A DNA stretch of 64,000 nucleotides, taken from positions 310,001 through 374,000 of the forward strand of contig NC_033568.1 of the NCBI RefSeq assembly GCF_001680005.1. Reading direction: 5' to 3'. Positions 1 to 12,340 of the stretch are shown piece after piece. This DNA is from Plasmodium coatneyi. Lineage: Eukaryota > Apicomplexa > Aconoidasida > Haemosporida > Plasmodiidae. The position numbers and the translations under genes are program-made. Positions within the stretch are counted from its first letter, which is position 1. Each line of letters opens with the position of its first letter. The notes beneath the pieces were generated by a model. That model did not search any database. It was given only the letters and a program-made list of their open reading frames with translations, and was not told the origin of the DNA.

Positions 1-1558
1 CATTCAACAAAATAAAATTCGCAACCAAATAGCAGCGAAAAAAAAAAAACGGTCAACACACCGACACTCTCATCGCTTCAGCGCTACTTTTCAGTTTAAC
101 TGCTACAATGGCCAGTACAACGGCCACATCATTTTATAATTTCTTCGAACCAAATAACTCAATTATGTAAGTTCGCTCACTCAGAACGAATTTACTTGAT
201 TAGCAAATTACAACTTCCATCAAAATTTTAGCAACCTTTATGTGTAATTTTAAGAAGCTTGCGTTATACACAAGGTTAAACGTACAACTTTTTTATAATA
301 TATTATTTCGTAAAAAAAGAAAAAAATGTAAACTCCCCATTTTTTAATGTAATTATGTAACCCAGCGTAAATATGCTAGCTACTTCCTCAGCTGCGATAA
401 GATAAAATAATTCGCATAAAGCTTATTGTATTAACCCCATCGATGCATTGCATAATAAATTTTTTTTTTTCCCCCCCCCCATTTTTATACTAACACTGCT
501 ATTAAATGCCAAGAAGATGGCCCTATACACTATGTTGCATGTTTCTAAAAAACATAAAATAATTAAATGCTATTTGTTCCTATTATTAAGGAATAGACTT
601 CTTGCTGTAATTACACACCATGCGTATAAATGGTGCATCTCGCAGTAACAGCAACTACTGAGAAAAAAAAAATAATCGCGCAAAATTAATGCGCGAAAAA
701 CGTTCGAAATGGAGAAACAAACGGCGAATGGACAAATTATTACACTCACCCAAATAACAACATTTGCACACTCCTTACACATGTTAAGCCAAACAGTAAA
801 GGCCAAAATATGCATGCACGTGTAAATTTCTACAAAGAATGCACAGAAAAAAGGTTCTAATCGTTCAATAAATCCTACTCATTTGTTCTAATTTCAGTGC
901 ACACGTATATTTACTTCCATTATCCTACAGGGGGATGGTATATTAATTTTTTTGTTTTATTCTATATGCTTTTTTTTTTCCTGTTAATTTATACTATTCC
1001 TATTAAACTATCCCCTGCTACAATTTATCATTTATTTGGTTCTAAAATGGGTTCCAAGAAGGGGTAAAATTGTGGCTATATTCATACATGCACAGAATAT
1101 ATATTTTTTTCCCGTATTTTATAAAAGACCCCAAGTGAACGAACAACAATCGAAAGATTCTACACAGTAATATGTCGTCTCAAAAAATAATCATTCCTTC
1201 CTCTTCAGATAGGACTCTCCTTTGTTCAACACTTGGGCAAAATTAGGGGAAAAAAAAAATCCGCTTTTTTCTTCTCTCACAAATAGAAGCAACTCTTCTT
1301 TTTTTTTTTACCTAAGTACCCATTTTGGAGTTCACTTGTTACCGTAATTCTGCTAGCCCATTTTATCGATCCATTGACAAGGGGAAAAATGTAATACACC
1401 CACGCGGTGTGTACAATACAATTTCACAATTTATAATATAATTCAACTGTATATGCGTGTATATACATCTTTCTGCGTGTTAAAAATTACCTATTTGTCT
1501 GATTTTCTACTTTTAAGCTTACAAATAAACAGTGCACTGTAGCACCCGTAACGGAATG
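1..1558. other. AT-rich non-coding spacer
   Basis: No open frame here looks coding; the longest are about 80 codons, low in complexity and rich in Phe/Lys. The stretch holds homopolymer runs, including a T-run passing straight into a C-run near 461-481, and one TGCATGCA site at 811-818. It lies downstream of the PHIST-like gene at 1559-3470, which is on the minus strand. Confidence 0.6.
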
Positions 1559-3470
1559 TTACGCTTCTTGTACGCTGTGACTTTTTAGTCTTTCCATTAA
1601 TCTCTCCTTCCACGAATCCATCATTGTAGTTGTCATGTATGTCCACGATTTCCTCTTTTTATCTATGTACTTGTAAAACTTCTCTTTCTTGCAGGGTCCA
1701 TTTTGAACTAATTCTTTAAACTCTAAATAATCATTGTGTTCCTTTTGCAGCAACTCACTTATCATGTAACCAGCGACTTCTTGCCATTCCCTTCTTTTAA
1801 TGTGATCGGGTATGTTATATTCCTTCTGCACATCGTCACACATTTTCCACAAATCCTCATTCTTCCTTAAATATTTTTCTCTTCCGAACAATTGAACATA
1901 GTGCCAGATTATAAACATGTTTTTTCTGCTCACATCAGGCGGTAGTTTTGCGATCCTCAAATTTAGATCCCTTTCTGTAATCTTCTCACCAATATCTTTC
2001 ATCGTAACACCATATTCCAATTCGCTATTATCTTCCATACTATAAACGACATTTTCTTTTAGTTGTATATTTTTGTATTTACTGGCGTCAATGAAATCAA
2101 AAATTTCTTTCATTTCATTTTGGCTTATTTCTTCGTACAAAACGTCTTCATATTTTTCTTTCAACTCCGCTGTAGTCATTATTCTATTTTTTTCATTTCC
2201 CTTCTGCGTGTTAGTATTTGGAGTGTTTCCCTTCTGTGGGTTCGTATTTGGAGTGTTCCCCTTCTGCGTGTTCCTATTCGCAGTTGTTCCCTTTTTTGTG
2301 TTTGTATTGGGAGTGTTCCCCTTCTGCGTGTTCGTATTGGGAGTGTTCCCCTTCTGTGGGTTCCTATTCGCAGTTGTTCCCTTTTTTGTGTTTGTATTGG
2401 GAGTGTTCCCCTTCTGCGTGTTCGTATTGGGAGTGTTCCCCTTCTGTGGGTTCGTATTTGGAGTGTTCCCCTTCTGTGGGTTCGTATTTGGAGTGTTCCC
2501 CTTCTGCGTGTTTCTATTCGCAGTTGTTCCCTTTTTTGTGTTTGTATTAGGAGTGTTCCCCTTCTGCGTGTTCCTATTCGCAGTTGTTCCCTTTTTTGTG
2601 TTTGTATTGGGAGTGTTCCCCTTCTGCGTGTTCGTATTTGGAGTTTTCCCTTTCTGCGTGTTAGTATTTGGAGTGTTCCCCTTCTGCGTGTTCGTATTTG
2701 GAGTTTTCCCTTTCTGCGTGTTAGTATTTGGAGTGTTCCCCTTCTGTGGGTTCGTATTTGGAGTGTTCCCCTTCTGTGTGTTCCTATTCGCAGTTGTTCC
2801 CTTTTTTGTGCTTGTATTGGGAGTGTTCCCCTTCTGGATTGTCTTTTCCGGCTCATCAAAATGTATTTGCTCGTTTACTGTAGTAATTTTATCCTCCTTT
2901 TCCATACAACTGGGTATCGGCTCGGGGCCTACTTGTTTCAAGCTCTCTTGCATTTGTAATTGTTCCTTGCACTTTCCCAAATGAACACTATCTTCATTTT
3001 TAAGGGCCTGTCCACCAGATTCAGCACATTCCCTCAGTTGTTTTATTTGAGCTAATTTCCTTGAACATCCATTTGTGCTTATTTCTAATTTGGAAAAGGA
3101 TTTCCACTCTTCATTATTGTAGTACATATTCTATAGGCATAGTGAAAAAAAATATCCTTTTTCAAAAGAAGTTTTTTTTTTTTTGTAAGACTAAAATTGG
3201 GCATAAAGAAATATATCCACGGGCTTATGTAGACTTCAAAATGAACAATTATCCTACCTGCATAAGGAGATTCAAAAGGGTTAGAACAAACAAAATAAAT
3301 ATTCTGGACCTTGCAATCTTTGTGTAGATTTTACCTGTAATGATTTTATTTCCCTGCTCTAATGAACGGATGCAACGATTTTTAAAACTGTTCTTATTCG
3401 CCACTAAGGAGGAACTACTCCTTCCCAAACCACCATGGAAGCACCCACGACCACATAAGTCACCATCCAT
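1559..3470 (-). CDS. PHIST-like exported protein with decapeptide repeats
   Basis: Two exons: 3470-3258 and 3130-1559, with a 127-bp intron (GTAGGA donor, CTATAG acceptor, phase 0), giving about 594 residues. Exon 1 ends with a recessed hydrophobic stretch (RIFILFVLTLLNLLMQ), typical of the signal region of exported Plasmodium proteins. About 25 residues after the splice is SRKLAQ, a match to the PEXEL export motif RxLxE/Q/D. A block of 21 ten-residue repeats (KGNTPNTNTQ and the variant KGTTANRNTQ) follows. The last ~200 residues are helical, with spaced Trp residues (IIWHYV, LWKMC, SWKERL) in the pattern of the PHIST domain. PEXEL cleavage by plasmepsin V and export to the red-cell cytosol are known for the family; the PHIST assignment here is by eye. 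The exon 1 start is the first ATG of its open frame. Confidence 0.8.
2204..2833 (-). repeat. 30-bp coding tandem repeat, 21 copies
   Basis: Twenty-one consecutive 30-bp units lie in frame inside exon 2 of the PHIST-like gene, followed by a partial unit. Each encodes ten residues. Two main types alternate irregularly, KGNTPNTN(T/P)(Q/K) and KGTTANRN(T/P)Q, with a KGKTPNTNTQ subtype. The period is exact throughout, with no indels, which suggests recent expansion or gene conversion. Confidence 0.95.
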
Positions 3471-6379
3471 TTTTTGGTATATTACTAAATTCTATAATTT
3501 TAAATGTTCTATTTTTTACTTATAGTTGGATTTAAAACATTAAATATGGAGAGTTCATATAAAAGGGCAAAAAATTTCGCAAAAAATCACATAAAAAAAA
3601 AATGATCTAATAATTATAATATTAAAAATTTTAGATAAAAAAAAAAAAAAAAAAGTTCTACAAAAAGTTAACTTACTAAAACCTTAAAACGTACGGAATA
3701 AAAAATTCTTTATATATTGTAATTACTACATGTATAAAGCATACAACTGAACAAATAGAATAAATCTAACGAGTAAAAGGGATGGGTTGGGGTAACATGT
3801 AAAAAATATATACCTCTCTATAATACCTCGTTTTTTTTTTCTATCAAACATAAGCAACGGTACGAAGAAGATTATTTAAGTTCTATTTACTATATTAATG
3901 ATAAACCGATCCATATCAAATTACTTTTTTTGCACCACAGCCACAATAATTCACGTCGTTTCATCACTCAAATTTTAATATTACGTTTTAATACATTTAA
4001 CAACGGAGCTAGTGACAGATGCCGCACAACAGGACGCTTATTCAAAAATGAACTATTTCGCTTTTTTTAAAAAGGAAGTGCGCCACCAAAACAGTGATTT
4101 ATATATAGTTGTATTTTCTCCTTAAGCGCAAAAGGTAAAAAAAAAAATTATTCACTAAACATGACATCTCGAATTTAAACTCCACACAAGGGTTTGAACA
4201 CATGTTTGAACACATGTTTGAACGCATGTTTGCAAACCTTTTTCTGAAGGTTGATTTATTTTTCTAAAATGTGTTAATATAACCATTTCATCTAAAAAAA
4301 CATAGAATGGTATTACGTTTCTGCTACTCTCTTGATTCTTTTCTTTTTTTGTCATTACTTGGGCTATGTAGAATTTTATCACTTTTAAGCTTATCCTGTT
4401 TGGTATTAAAAAATTGAAAGGAAAAAGCAAAATGTTCTGTTTATTTAATAACCGGTGTTGCAAAATATTATATAACATTTTTGGAGCACATTTGTTACAA
4501 AAAAAAAAAGAAAAAAAGAAAAAAAACACACTCTAAATGACAACTTAAGCTAAACAGTCGTGTGAAGTTAAAAGGGGAGGAATATCTATATAGCACAAAA
4601 AATAGTGATGCGTCAGCATGAAAGGATGTCTGAACAGTTACATAAAGGGGCATAGTAATTTTATTCTTTTATGTTATACTATGTTGCGTTGTACTATCTG
4701 GGCAGTGTTAGTTAAAGAGCTAAAAATTTCTAACCGGAACAATTTCGACAGAGAAGAGAATCCTCATGACGTAGGGTTCAATAATTTTTACCACTTACTA
4801 TGCATCCTCCATTTGTCTGTAATTATACATATATTTTGCACGCCTATACATGTGTGTGTGCCTACACGAATGTAATGGAACGGTGATAACCTTAAATTGA
4901 AGGAGCTTAAATAATTTCATTCCATCTTGTGTAAATTCCCTTTAAGATAGATATCTACATATATTATAACTGCATTGCTTTTTCCTTTTTACAACTTTCT
5001 GAAAGTACAAAAAAAGGAAGTTCATGACAATTCTGTATAAATATTTTGCACTTGTAATATTTCTTCTTCAGACATGCAATTTAGTTTTTCCCTTTTGATA
5101 AACAAGTCAAAGGAATAAATTAAACAACATCGGTGATGCTTAAGCAGCAGGAAGTCTATTATACGCAACTGGTATATAGTAGCTCAAACAAATAAATTGA
5201 GCAATTGGAAGTTGTGTGTGTGTCCGTATATATGATACGTGTGTATGCACAGAAGAAATCTTTCATTCCACAGCGTGAGAATGAGTGAATAGGAAAATAA
5301 ATAAGCAAAAAAAGACATGAGTGTATAAACAAGTACGCATACATATACACACACATATCCATGTACAAATATGCACACATTTCCAAATTACTTGCAAAAA
5401 AAAAAAAGGAAATCGCAAGCATGTGTTTTCCTTTTAATTTTACAATTTACTCAAAAAAAAAAACAATTAAAATTATTAATAGAGAGCCATATGGACAATG
5501 ATGCTCCAGAACAAGCACCTGCGCGAAAGGTCTACATGCACATGCACACCTATACATACATATATACATATTTATGACGTCAATGCGTCGTGCAGTCCAG
5601 GAGGAATACCCCCCTTGGCACATTTTAAGGATGACCAATTTCACAGCTTTACAAAAACATAGTGTTCAGAAAATAAATTTTTCTGAAATGTATCCTATTA
5701 GCAGCACATGCCCTTATTTTTAAAAACTGTCAGTGTGGGCAATTTCTTCAGACTCCTCTAAACTGCACAGATCTTTCAACAAAAAAAAAAAAAAAAAAAT
5801 GAGATACACTCGTAGGTCATTATGACCTTACTCAGTTTGAGCATCCTAACGGTTTTACTAAACATTTGATAACCAAAGTAGCCATAGCACCCTTATTCAT
5901 CTTCACTGTTGCAGAGTACTCGAAAAACATAGCACTTCTAATTTCGTCCATTCTACTTACTTGATTTTTTTTCCACCACATGTCTGAATTCACACAATTT
6001 ATATGAATCTTCTCCTATATTTGAAATCTCCCTTTTTTAAATCCCCATCCCCAGGAGCAAGCACATATGCAGAACAATACATACGACTCCTTCAGCCCCT
6101 GCCTTAGATTTCATAAAAAAAAAGAAAAAAATTCTCTTCTATATAATTCACCCTTCTCTTCATTTTTTGAACATTCATATTTGTCTAAAGGCATAAGTGA
6201 GCTTAACAGTTTAAGATCCCACTCACCGACGATCATTTCTGTAATGGAAATATACCTAATTATCCTTTTCTTCTTTTTTTAAAATCCTAAGACATCCTTC
6301 TACACATTTTACTTTCGCACCTACATACATTCGTACATATACATGTGTACCTGCACATGATTTCTTGTTCACCATTTCT
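3471..6379. other. AT-rich non-coding spacer
   Basis: No supported gene. It contains poly-A runs (near 3640-3656 and 5780-5799), a short 12-bp tandem repeat at 4192-4232 and CA/TG-rich stretches near 5215-5380. The open frames here are short and compositionally biased. It includes the presumed upstream region of the PHIST-like gene, next to 3471. Confidence 0.55.
4192..4232. repeat. short 12-bp tandem repeat
   Basis: The unit GTTTGAACACAT occurs twice exactly, then once with one change (GTTTGAACGCAT), then a partial copy. Read on the minus strand it gives TCVQTCVQTCVQ in a 124-codon open frame, which I do not regard as a gene. Confidence 0.8.
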
Positions 6380-7727
6380 TCATACACTTAAGTTATCCAC
6401 ACTAGTAACCCTTCGAAGTCTTCCATTTACAGGTCCTTTCTTTGTTCCGGGGCTTCTATTTGTAGTTTCTGCTGAAGTTGCATTAGCTTCTTCCTGTTCG
6501 GTGCAATGCTTTCCAGATTTATTTCGATTCGCAGTTCCCCTAACTCTCCATTTATAGGCCCATGCCTTCATTTTTAGTGCTTTTTTCTTTTTCCAGAAGC
6601 TTAAAAACAAGGTTCGTCTGTTTTTTCCTTCTTTGAATATAATGCCGCTATCATCGTCTCCCATATCTTCTTCTTCTTCCTCTTCTTCTTCCTTTACTTG
6701 TTCTTCTTCGTCGCTGCTCCATTCAGATTCATCTTGACAAAATATTTTTACATCTTCTAAGGGATTAGCAAAATGTACTTTTCGCTTTTCTCTTTTTTCA
6801 CCTGTCTTATTTTTCAAGCAGCTCCGCAGTACTTTCACTTGCCCATCGGATGTTGTCCCTTCTCCACTGGACGTAGTCGAATTGCCGTTCCTTCCTTCGG
6901 AGTCTTCACTGCTTGTTGTAGCGCTGCTTGCGGTTGTTGCGTCACTACTCGAGGTAGTCGAATCACTAGTGGGGGTTGCCGTATCACCGCTAGTTGCTGC
7001 CGTATCACTGCTAGTTGCTGCCGCGTCTCGGCTAGTTGTTGCTGTCTCGCTGCTTTCTGCCTTCACAGCAGCACCAGCTTCTGCTTCACCACTGCTAGAG
7101 GCCTTCACATTAGCACTGTCCCCCTCCGCAGGACCACTTCCGCTTGTCTCTTCCTTATTCTGGAGATGTTCTTCCTTTTGCAAGGACGGCTCAGACACAT
7201 TATTCTTTTTCACTGTGCTTGCGGGAACCTTCATAGAAGGAGGACTTTTTCCTTGCTCGGCTAATTTTCTTGAATATGTACTACTCAGTTGCACTTTTCC
7301 ATAAATGTTTCCCTCATCAGAAATGGACGTATTCTGCAAAAGTAATTAAAAAAGAAAAAAAATTCACTTATGAAATAATGATTCCTCAAAAATGACCTTT
7401 TTAACAAAAAAAGAAAAACGGTATGGCAAGTTTGTTTATTTTCATTTTCCTATTCTCTCATACTTGTACGAACAGATGTAGCAGGGTAAAAACGAAAAAA
7501 AAAAAAAATTTTGAAATTATAAGATTCTTGAAATACTTTTTAATATCAATTTTACTTTCTTCTAACGAATGGGTGAAGAAATATTTGCCACTTCTCTTTC
7601 CAGAATGCACAGCTCTTTTTTCTGCTGTACTGAAGAGGATCCTGTCCAGCATCCTATCATGCATTTTATTCATTCCATTCATTTCCTTGTTATCAGATAT
7701 TTCTATTAAAGAACTAAAAACTTGCAT
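6380..7727 (-). CDS. PEXEL exported protein, Ser/Thr-rich and acidic
   Basis: Two exons: 7727-7464 and 7333-6380, separated by a 130-bp intron (GTATGAG donor, TTTTGCAG acceptor, phase 0), about 405 residues. Exon 1 ends in the hydrophobic stretch FFFFFVFTLLHLFVQ. SRKLAEQ, a clear PEXEL (RxLxE), lies about 20 residues after the splice. Downstream is a long Ser/Thr/Ala/Asp low-complexity region. A basic patch leading into KRKVHFANPL comes next, then a run of glutamates (EEEEEEEE), then a basic Trp-containing segment (FWKKKKALKMKAWAYKW). No PHIST domain is visible. KVHF preceded by basic residues resembles an RVxF-type docking motif for protein phosphatase 1, which is only an inference. Function is unknown. 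The start used is the first ATG of exon 1; a later Met in the same frame is possible. Confidence 0.75.
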
Positions 7728-10700
7728 TCGTTTCTTTCACTACGTGGTGTAAAAATGAAGGAACATCATAATTCCTCATTTACACCTTTTAATATCTTCC
7801 CCCCAAAAAAAATATAGAAACAGAAGTGGGGCGGCTATATTATATATACATATGCATTACATAATTAGTAAAAACAATATAAGTATATATGCGGCGGGGC
7901 TACGTCAAAACATGATCAGCATGGGCATGGTTAGAAAAAAGCTTCTAATTAACCTTACTCTTTTTTCTGCGTAGCTTTATATACATGTGAAGATTTCTAC
8001 ACCTGCGTCAGTTCCACAAAAACAAACTATTGCTATATAACACATTTTTTATAAACAACAATATTTCGTAATATTTTGATTCATCCAAATCCATTTTTCT
8101 ATTTAACCTATAATACAACATATCTATAATATAAATATATAACTTTATACAAAAAAAAAGAAAAAAGGAAAAAAACAATAAGTTACCTTACTATTTTTAC
8201 CTTAAAAAATAACGTAAATAAATAGTTACAAAAAAATATAAAAAAAAAATAAACCCAATTTATAATATTAAATGGTATTTTACTGATATAAAAATACGTA
8301 CTAAAAAAGTCTAAGTCCTTTTTTTCATAATTATTGGTGTTTGTGTCATTCTTAAATTTTCGAGGAAAATTTTAGATATCGTGGAATTAAAAAAAATATG
8401 CGCTAAACGTTTTTTTTTTTTTCTCCTCTTTTTTATTTTCCTTTTATTTGTAGTTTTTTTCCTGTTGCCCCTTTTTTTTTTTTTTTTTTTTTCAATTTAT
8501 ACCGGGGTTTTTTCCTTGATTACCCCTATGTTTTGAGTCCTTTCTTTATTTTCCTTCCTCGAGGTTGATGTATTCTCTAATTTTACTATAATTTTTGTTT
8601 TATTCTATTTCGGGGAAAATTGCCTACAAATGCAGGGGAATGAAGGAGCACTAAATGCGTAACGAATAATAATTAACGCTATTTATGCATGTAGTGCAAT
8701 AAAAGCACACCCTACAACAGTAGTAATTTTTTCAATCTCTAAAACCTTTTCTTCCGTCATTTTATATTTGCTCGTATATTTCCTTCCTGCTTTCCTAATT
8801 TTTCAAGGGAATGGAAAATATTAAAATTTCTTATGCAGTCTATTTTTTAAAAGCGCTTGTTTTTATTTGCGATCCCTTTTTATATTTTTAACCCTTGTAA
8901 TTATAAATAAGGGGTATTCACGCAAAAAAAAAAAAAAAAAAACATTTTCGACATAGCGCTAGCGGTTTTCATATCAATAAATCAATTTTATACCCTTTTT
9001 ATAATGCCCCATTAATGGGCTTATATATATTTTTTTTTAATTTTTCTGCGCTTTGTGATCACTATATAATTTCGCTTAAAGCCACCAGCGAAAGGAAAAA
9101 AAAAAAATAAAATAAAAGGACAAGCAAATTGGATCAGTTGAATAATAACACACTTCTTAATAAGCAGACTTTTTCGCATTGTATATATATATACACATTT
9201 TGGCATGTCCAACCATGTGTGATACATCGTTTTTACTTATATAAAGGGTTTCATAGAACATGTATCCCGCATTTTCCGGATCCTTTTTATTTTTTCCATG
9301 TTGCTCCATTTCGGCTATCCCTCTTTGCTCCTTCATAAGACAGTTGTTCCAGTTCGCATGACGCGCTGGTTCTCCTCTTGCTAGTCTTTTTCTCATTCAA
9401 GTAGTGAGATATTTGATGTTCTTAATAATGATGTAATTTTATTTATCGATATATACTTGCATAGAGATAGATATGCATATATACGCACTACCGCCCATGA
9501 ACGAGCCATAAAAACAAGTGTGCAATAGTTATAAAACGCACTGAACCATCAGCGTGGCAAAAATGTATGTAATGATAACCATGGAATTTACGTTCTATGA
9601 ATAACCGTACGATATCCACACAACGCGCATGTTTGTCTCATTTGCAACAACAGGAAAAAAAGAATAAAAAATTTTCTCCAAAAGGGGTTTCCTGATAATG
9701 TTACAATGGGTGACATGTCTATAACGTTTAGTAAACCAGAAGAGCGTCCATGCAAAGGAAGCGCATTTTTGTTTGCAATTCCTTTATATATTTACTATAT
9801 CTTCTTTACGATTTGCCGCGTTTTATATACCTTATCCCGATGAGCACTGTTCAATTTGTTACTTCTTCTTTCATAAGGGCTACTCCTATTTAGTCCTACT
9901 GTGACGCATCGCCATTGACTTATTCGAGTTACTCTCCCCATAAGACAGAACGATAAATTAAACAAATTCAAATGTTAGTTTAGTGTCCATTTTTGCTCAG
10001 ATTTCTTCCACGCGAATTGTGAAAAATTATATCCTTCATTCAGATTAAACACAACCTTGGGGGAGGGACTATTTTTTTCTTTTTCTAAAATATAGCCATT
10101 ATAAAGAGGGGAAAAAAAAAAAAAAAAAAACAGCTGTTCTTTTCTCCTCTGCTGATTTTTTCATAACTACTCGAATAAAATTACCATCCGTCCGTGCATG
10201 CGTGCACATTTTTACAACCCAATTAGCAAACATTTAGCCCAATTTTTTTTCTAATATTTTTCACGCTATTATTATTCTGATGAAAAAAGAAGCTTTTCAC
10301 TTTTCTCACATTAAGAAAAGTCTACCGTTATTTTAGAGGTCCCCTCGGCTTATTTCTCACTTTCGCGCAGAAAAAAGATAACTGAGGGAGGCAAAAAAGA
10401 ATATTGCGCTTGCGTAGCATGGCTTATTCATAGTTCGCCAAAAATATAAGCAAATTCCCCCACATACGTGGCCTTCACATGCCCTTCACATGCCCTTCAC
10501 ATGGCCTCCACATGCATACAATTGTGCGCTCAACATCTGACGTACCGACGTTTGGCTGAAAAGATATTTTAATTTTATAAAATATTTCCGCTACGTGAGC
10601 TAAAAAGTAATCAGTTTTGGTAGATTGACAAAATGTAGAAAAGCAGTGGGTTTTTTAACTTTTTTTTATACACGTTAAAAATACATAGACAGAGGTATAA

Positions 10701-11236
10701 ACATATGTATATATAACATGTACCCAAGTATACATACGTAGTACACATATGCATATTCTGTTAGGGGTGAACTGTGCACGGTGTGTATGATGCTTGAAGG
10801 TGATAAAATGAATGTACATTTTTTTCATCCAAATGATCAAAAAAAAAATAAATAAATAAAATATAATAAAATATAATAAAATAAATAACTTTTAAAAATC
10901 GTACGGATTGGCTTAACTACCAGGAATTTCTCCTTACGTGGTTTTGCTACACTCATTTGGTGAATTAAAACTTTATATGCACACGTGGTACGCATCCTCT
11001 TGGCGCATCCTCTTTGCGCGTCCTTTTGCAGCTCCACTTTTTTTTCACAGTTCATGTAACTTTTCAAAAAAGGGAAAGGACTTCATACAGTGTTTGTATA
11101 TGATAGGTTTATAAAATTATATAGTAAAATAATATCGTCTCGGTTTGCTATCATCACCACTGTTGAACAAAAACATCGTTTGTTGTCACGCAAGAGATAT
11201 GCTATGCTACCCACGGGCAAAGTGCATTTTTAAAAT
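7728..11236. other. AT-rich non-coding spacer
   Basis: No supported gene in 3.5 kb. There are many homopolymer A and T tracts (for example near 8470-8492, 8924-8942 and 10112-10130). An imperfect 12-bp repeat around CCTTCACATGC lies near 10470-10515, and an AATAAAATAT-type simple repeat near 10845-10885. Open frames are short and Phe/Lys/Ile-rich. Confidence 0.55.
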
Positions 11237-12340
11237 TCATTGATTTTTTGCTCTTTGTAAAAAAAAGTAAGCATCTTTTATTAAATTCAGGGTATATAAC
11301 AATAGGTACGTTTTCTGTGTTCCAATGAACATCATCAACAGGGGGGGGATGGTAGGTAAAATAACTGGAGCTACATTAGTTATATCACGAATTACATTTT
11401 GAATAAGGGATGGACCTTCTTCTTCTTCTTCATCTTCTTCTACACAGTTACCAGCAGTATTGCAACAGGATTTATTTCCACACACCATGCTGTGTTTCTC
11501 ATTAATAAATTTTAAAAATTGTAACAATTGTTCTGGGCTGTCAAAGGGAAATCTTTTATCTGCACTTGAACCTGGAGTAATACCGAACCTTCTTTTCAAA
11601 GCCTCTGGTGGTGGTGGCAATACTTTTAATAATTGGATAAGTTCCTCTTCAGTCAATTTTGGTGGACCATGATGGTGGTGGTGATGATTATGTCCTGGTC
11701 CTGGTACGTGTCTGGCTTCTTCCTCTTCCATTGCCATCTTATACCTTTCTTCCATCTTTTGTCGGTAAGATTCTTCTGCCATTTTTCTGTATTTTTCTCT
11801 ATCATCTTCTTCATCTTCCTCTTCCTCCTCTTCAACATATGGGGTGATGCTACTGTCTTCTTCACTTGTTTCGGGCAAACTTGCTATTTTTAATTTTTGT
11901 TTTGGAGAGGATACCTTTTTTAAGAATTCTCCCAGGCTTCGATTAGCCCCCAAGTTCATTGGTCCTTGAAATTTGTCTTCACACTCAAATGTGTTTCCGA
12001 AGGTGGTCTACAGAGGAGCGAGGATTAAAAAGGTTAACATTAGTTCACGCTTATACTTATAAACAGATGATCAGAGCATTTTTTTTTTTTTTTTTTTTTT
12101 TCTTTTCCTTTTAACTGCATGCATTTTTACCTCATTGAAACATTGCAACACCAACACTAGAATACCAAACATGGAAAGTTTGAGATAAAATGGGAACTTG
12201 TTGTCCTTCCCATTTTTGTGGCTTTCCCAGGTGTTCTTTCCGCATGAACTAGAATCTTCACTTGCTACAAAGTTTTTTTCACTGTTTCTTCCTTCATTTT
12301 GGGCGACGTGCGAAATATGACTTGTATTCCTGTTAACCAT
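11237..12340 (-). CDS. PEXEL exported protein with His run and acidic blocks
   Basis: Two exons: 12340-12131 and 12007-11237, with a 123-bp intron containing a long pyrimidine tract (GTAAAA donor, CTGTAG acceptor, phase 0); about 326 residues. Exon 1 ends with the hydrophobic stretch FYLKLSMFGILVLVLQCF. NRSLGEF, matching PEXEL RxLxE, lies about 24 residues after the splice. Then follow an acidic block, a Met/Glu/Arg/Lys-rich predicted helix and HNHHHHHH. A Pro-rich stretch (LPPPPEALKRRFG), a second acidic run and a hydrophobic C-terminal region (PTIPPLLMMFIG, then YLLLYTLNLI) that may sit in a membrane complete the protein. No named domain is recognised. It is probably an exported red-cell protein of this parasite clade; the His run could bind metal or heme, but that is speculation. 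Confidence 0.75.

Noticed and set aside
2063..2984. Long plus-strand open frames (about 300 codons) opposite the PHIST-like gene
   Set aside because: They are by-products of the exact 30-bp repeat, which keeps several frames open. The minus frame has signal region, PEXEL and PHIST-like domain; these have none.
4155..4529. 124-codon minus-strand open frame with TCVQ repeats
   Set aside because: It starts in a poly-Phe run, its repeat comes from a 12-bp tandem, and no export or domain feature is present.
6773..7304. Plus-strand frames opposite the Ser/Thr-rich exported gene
   Set aside because: Mirror frames of a low-complexity coding exon; the minus strand has matched splice sites and a PEXEL.
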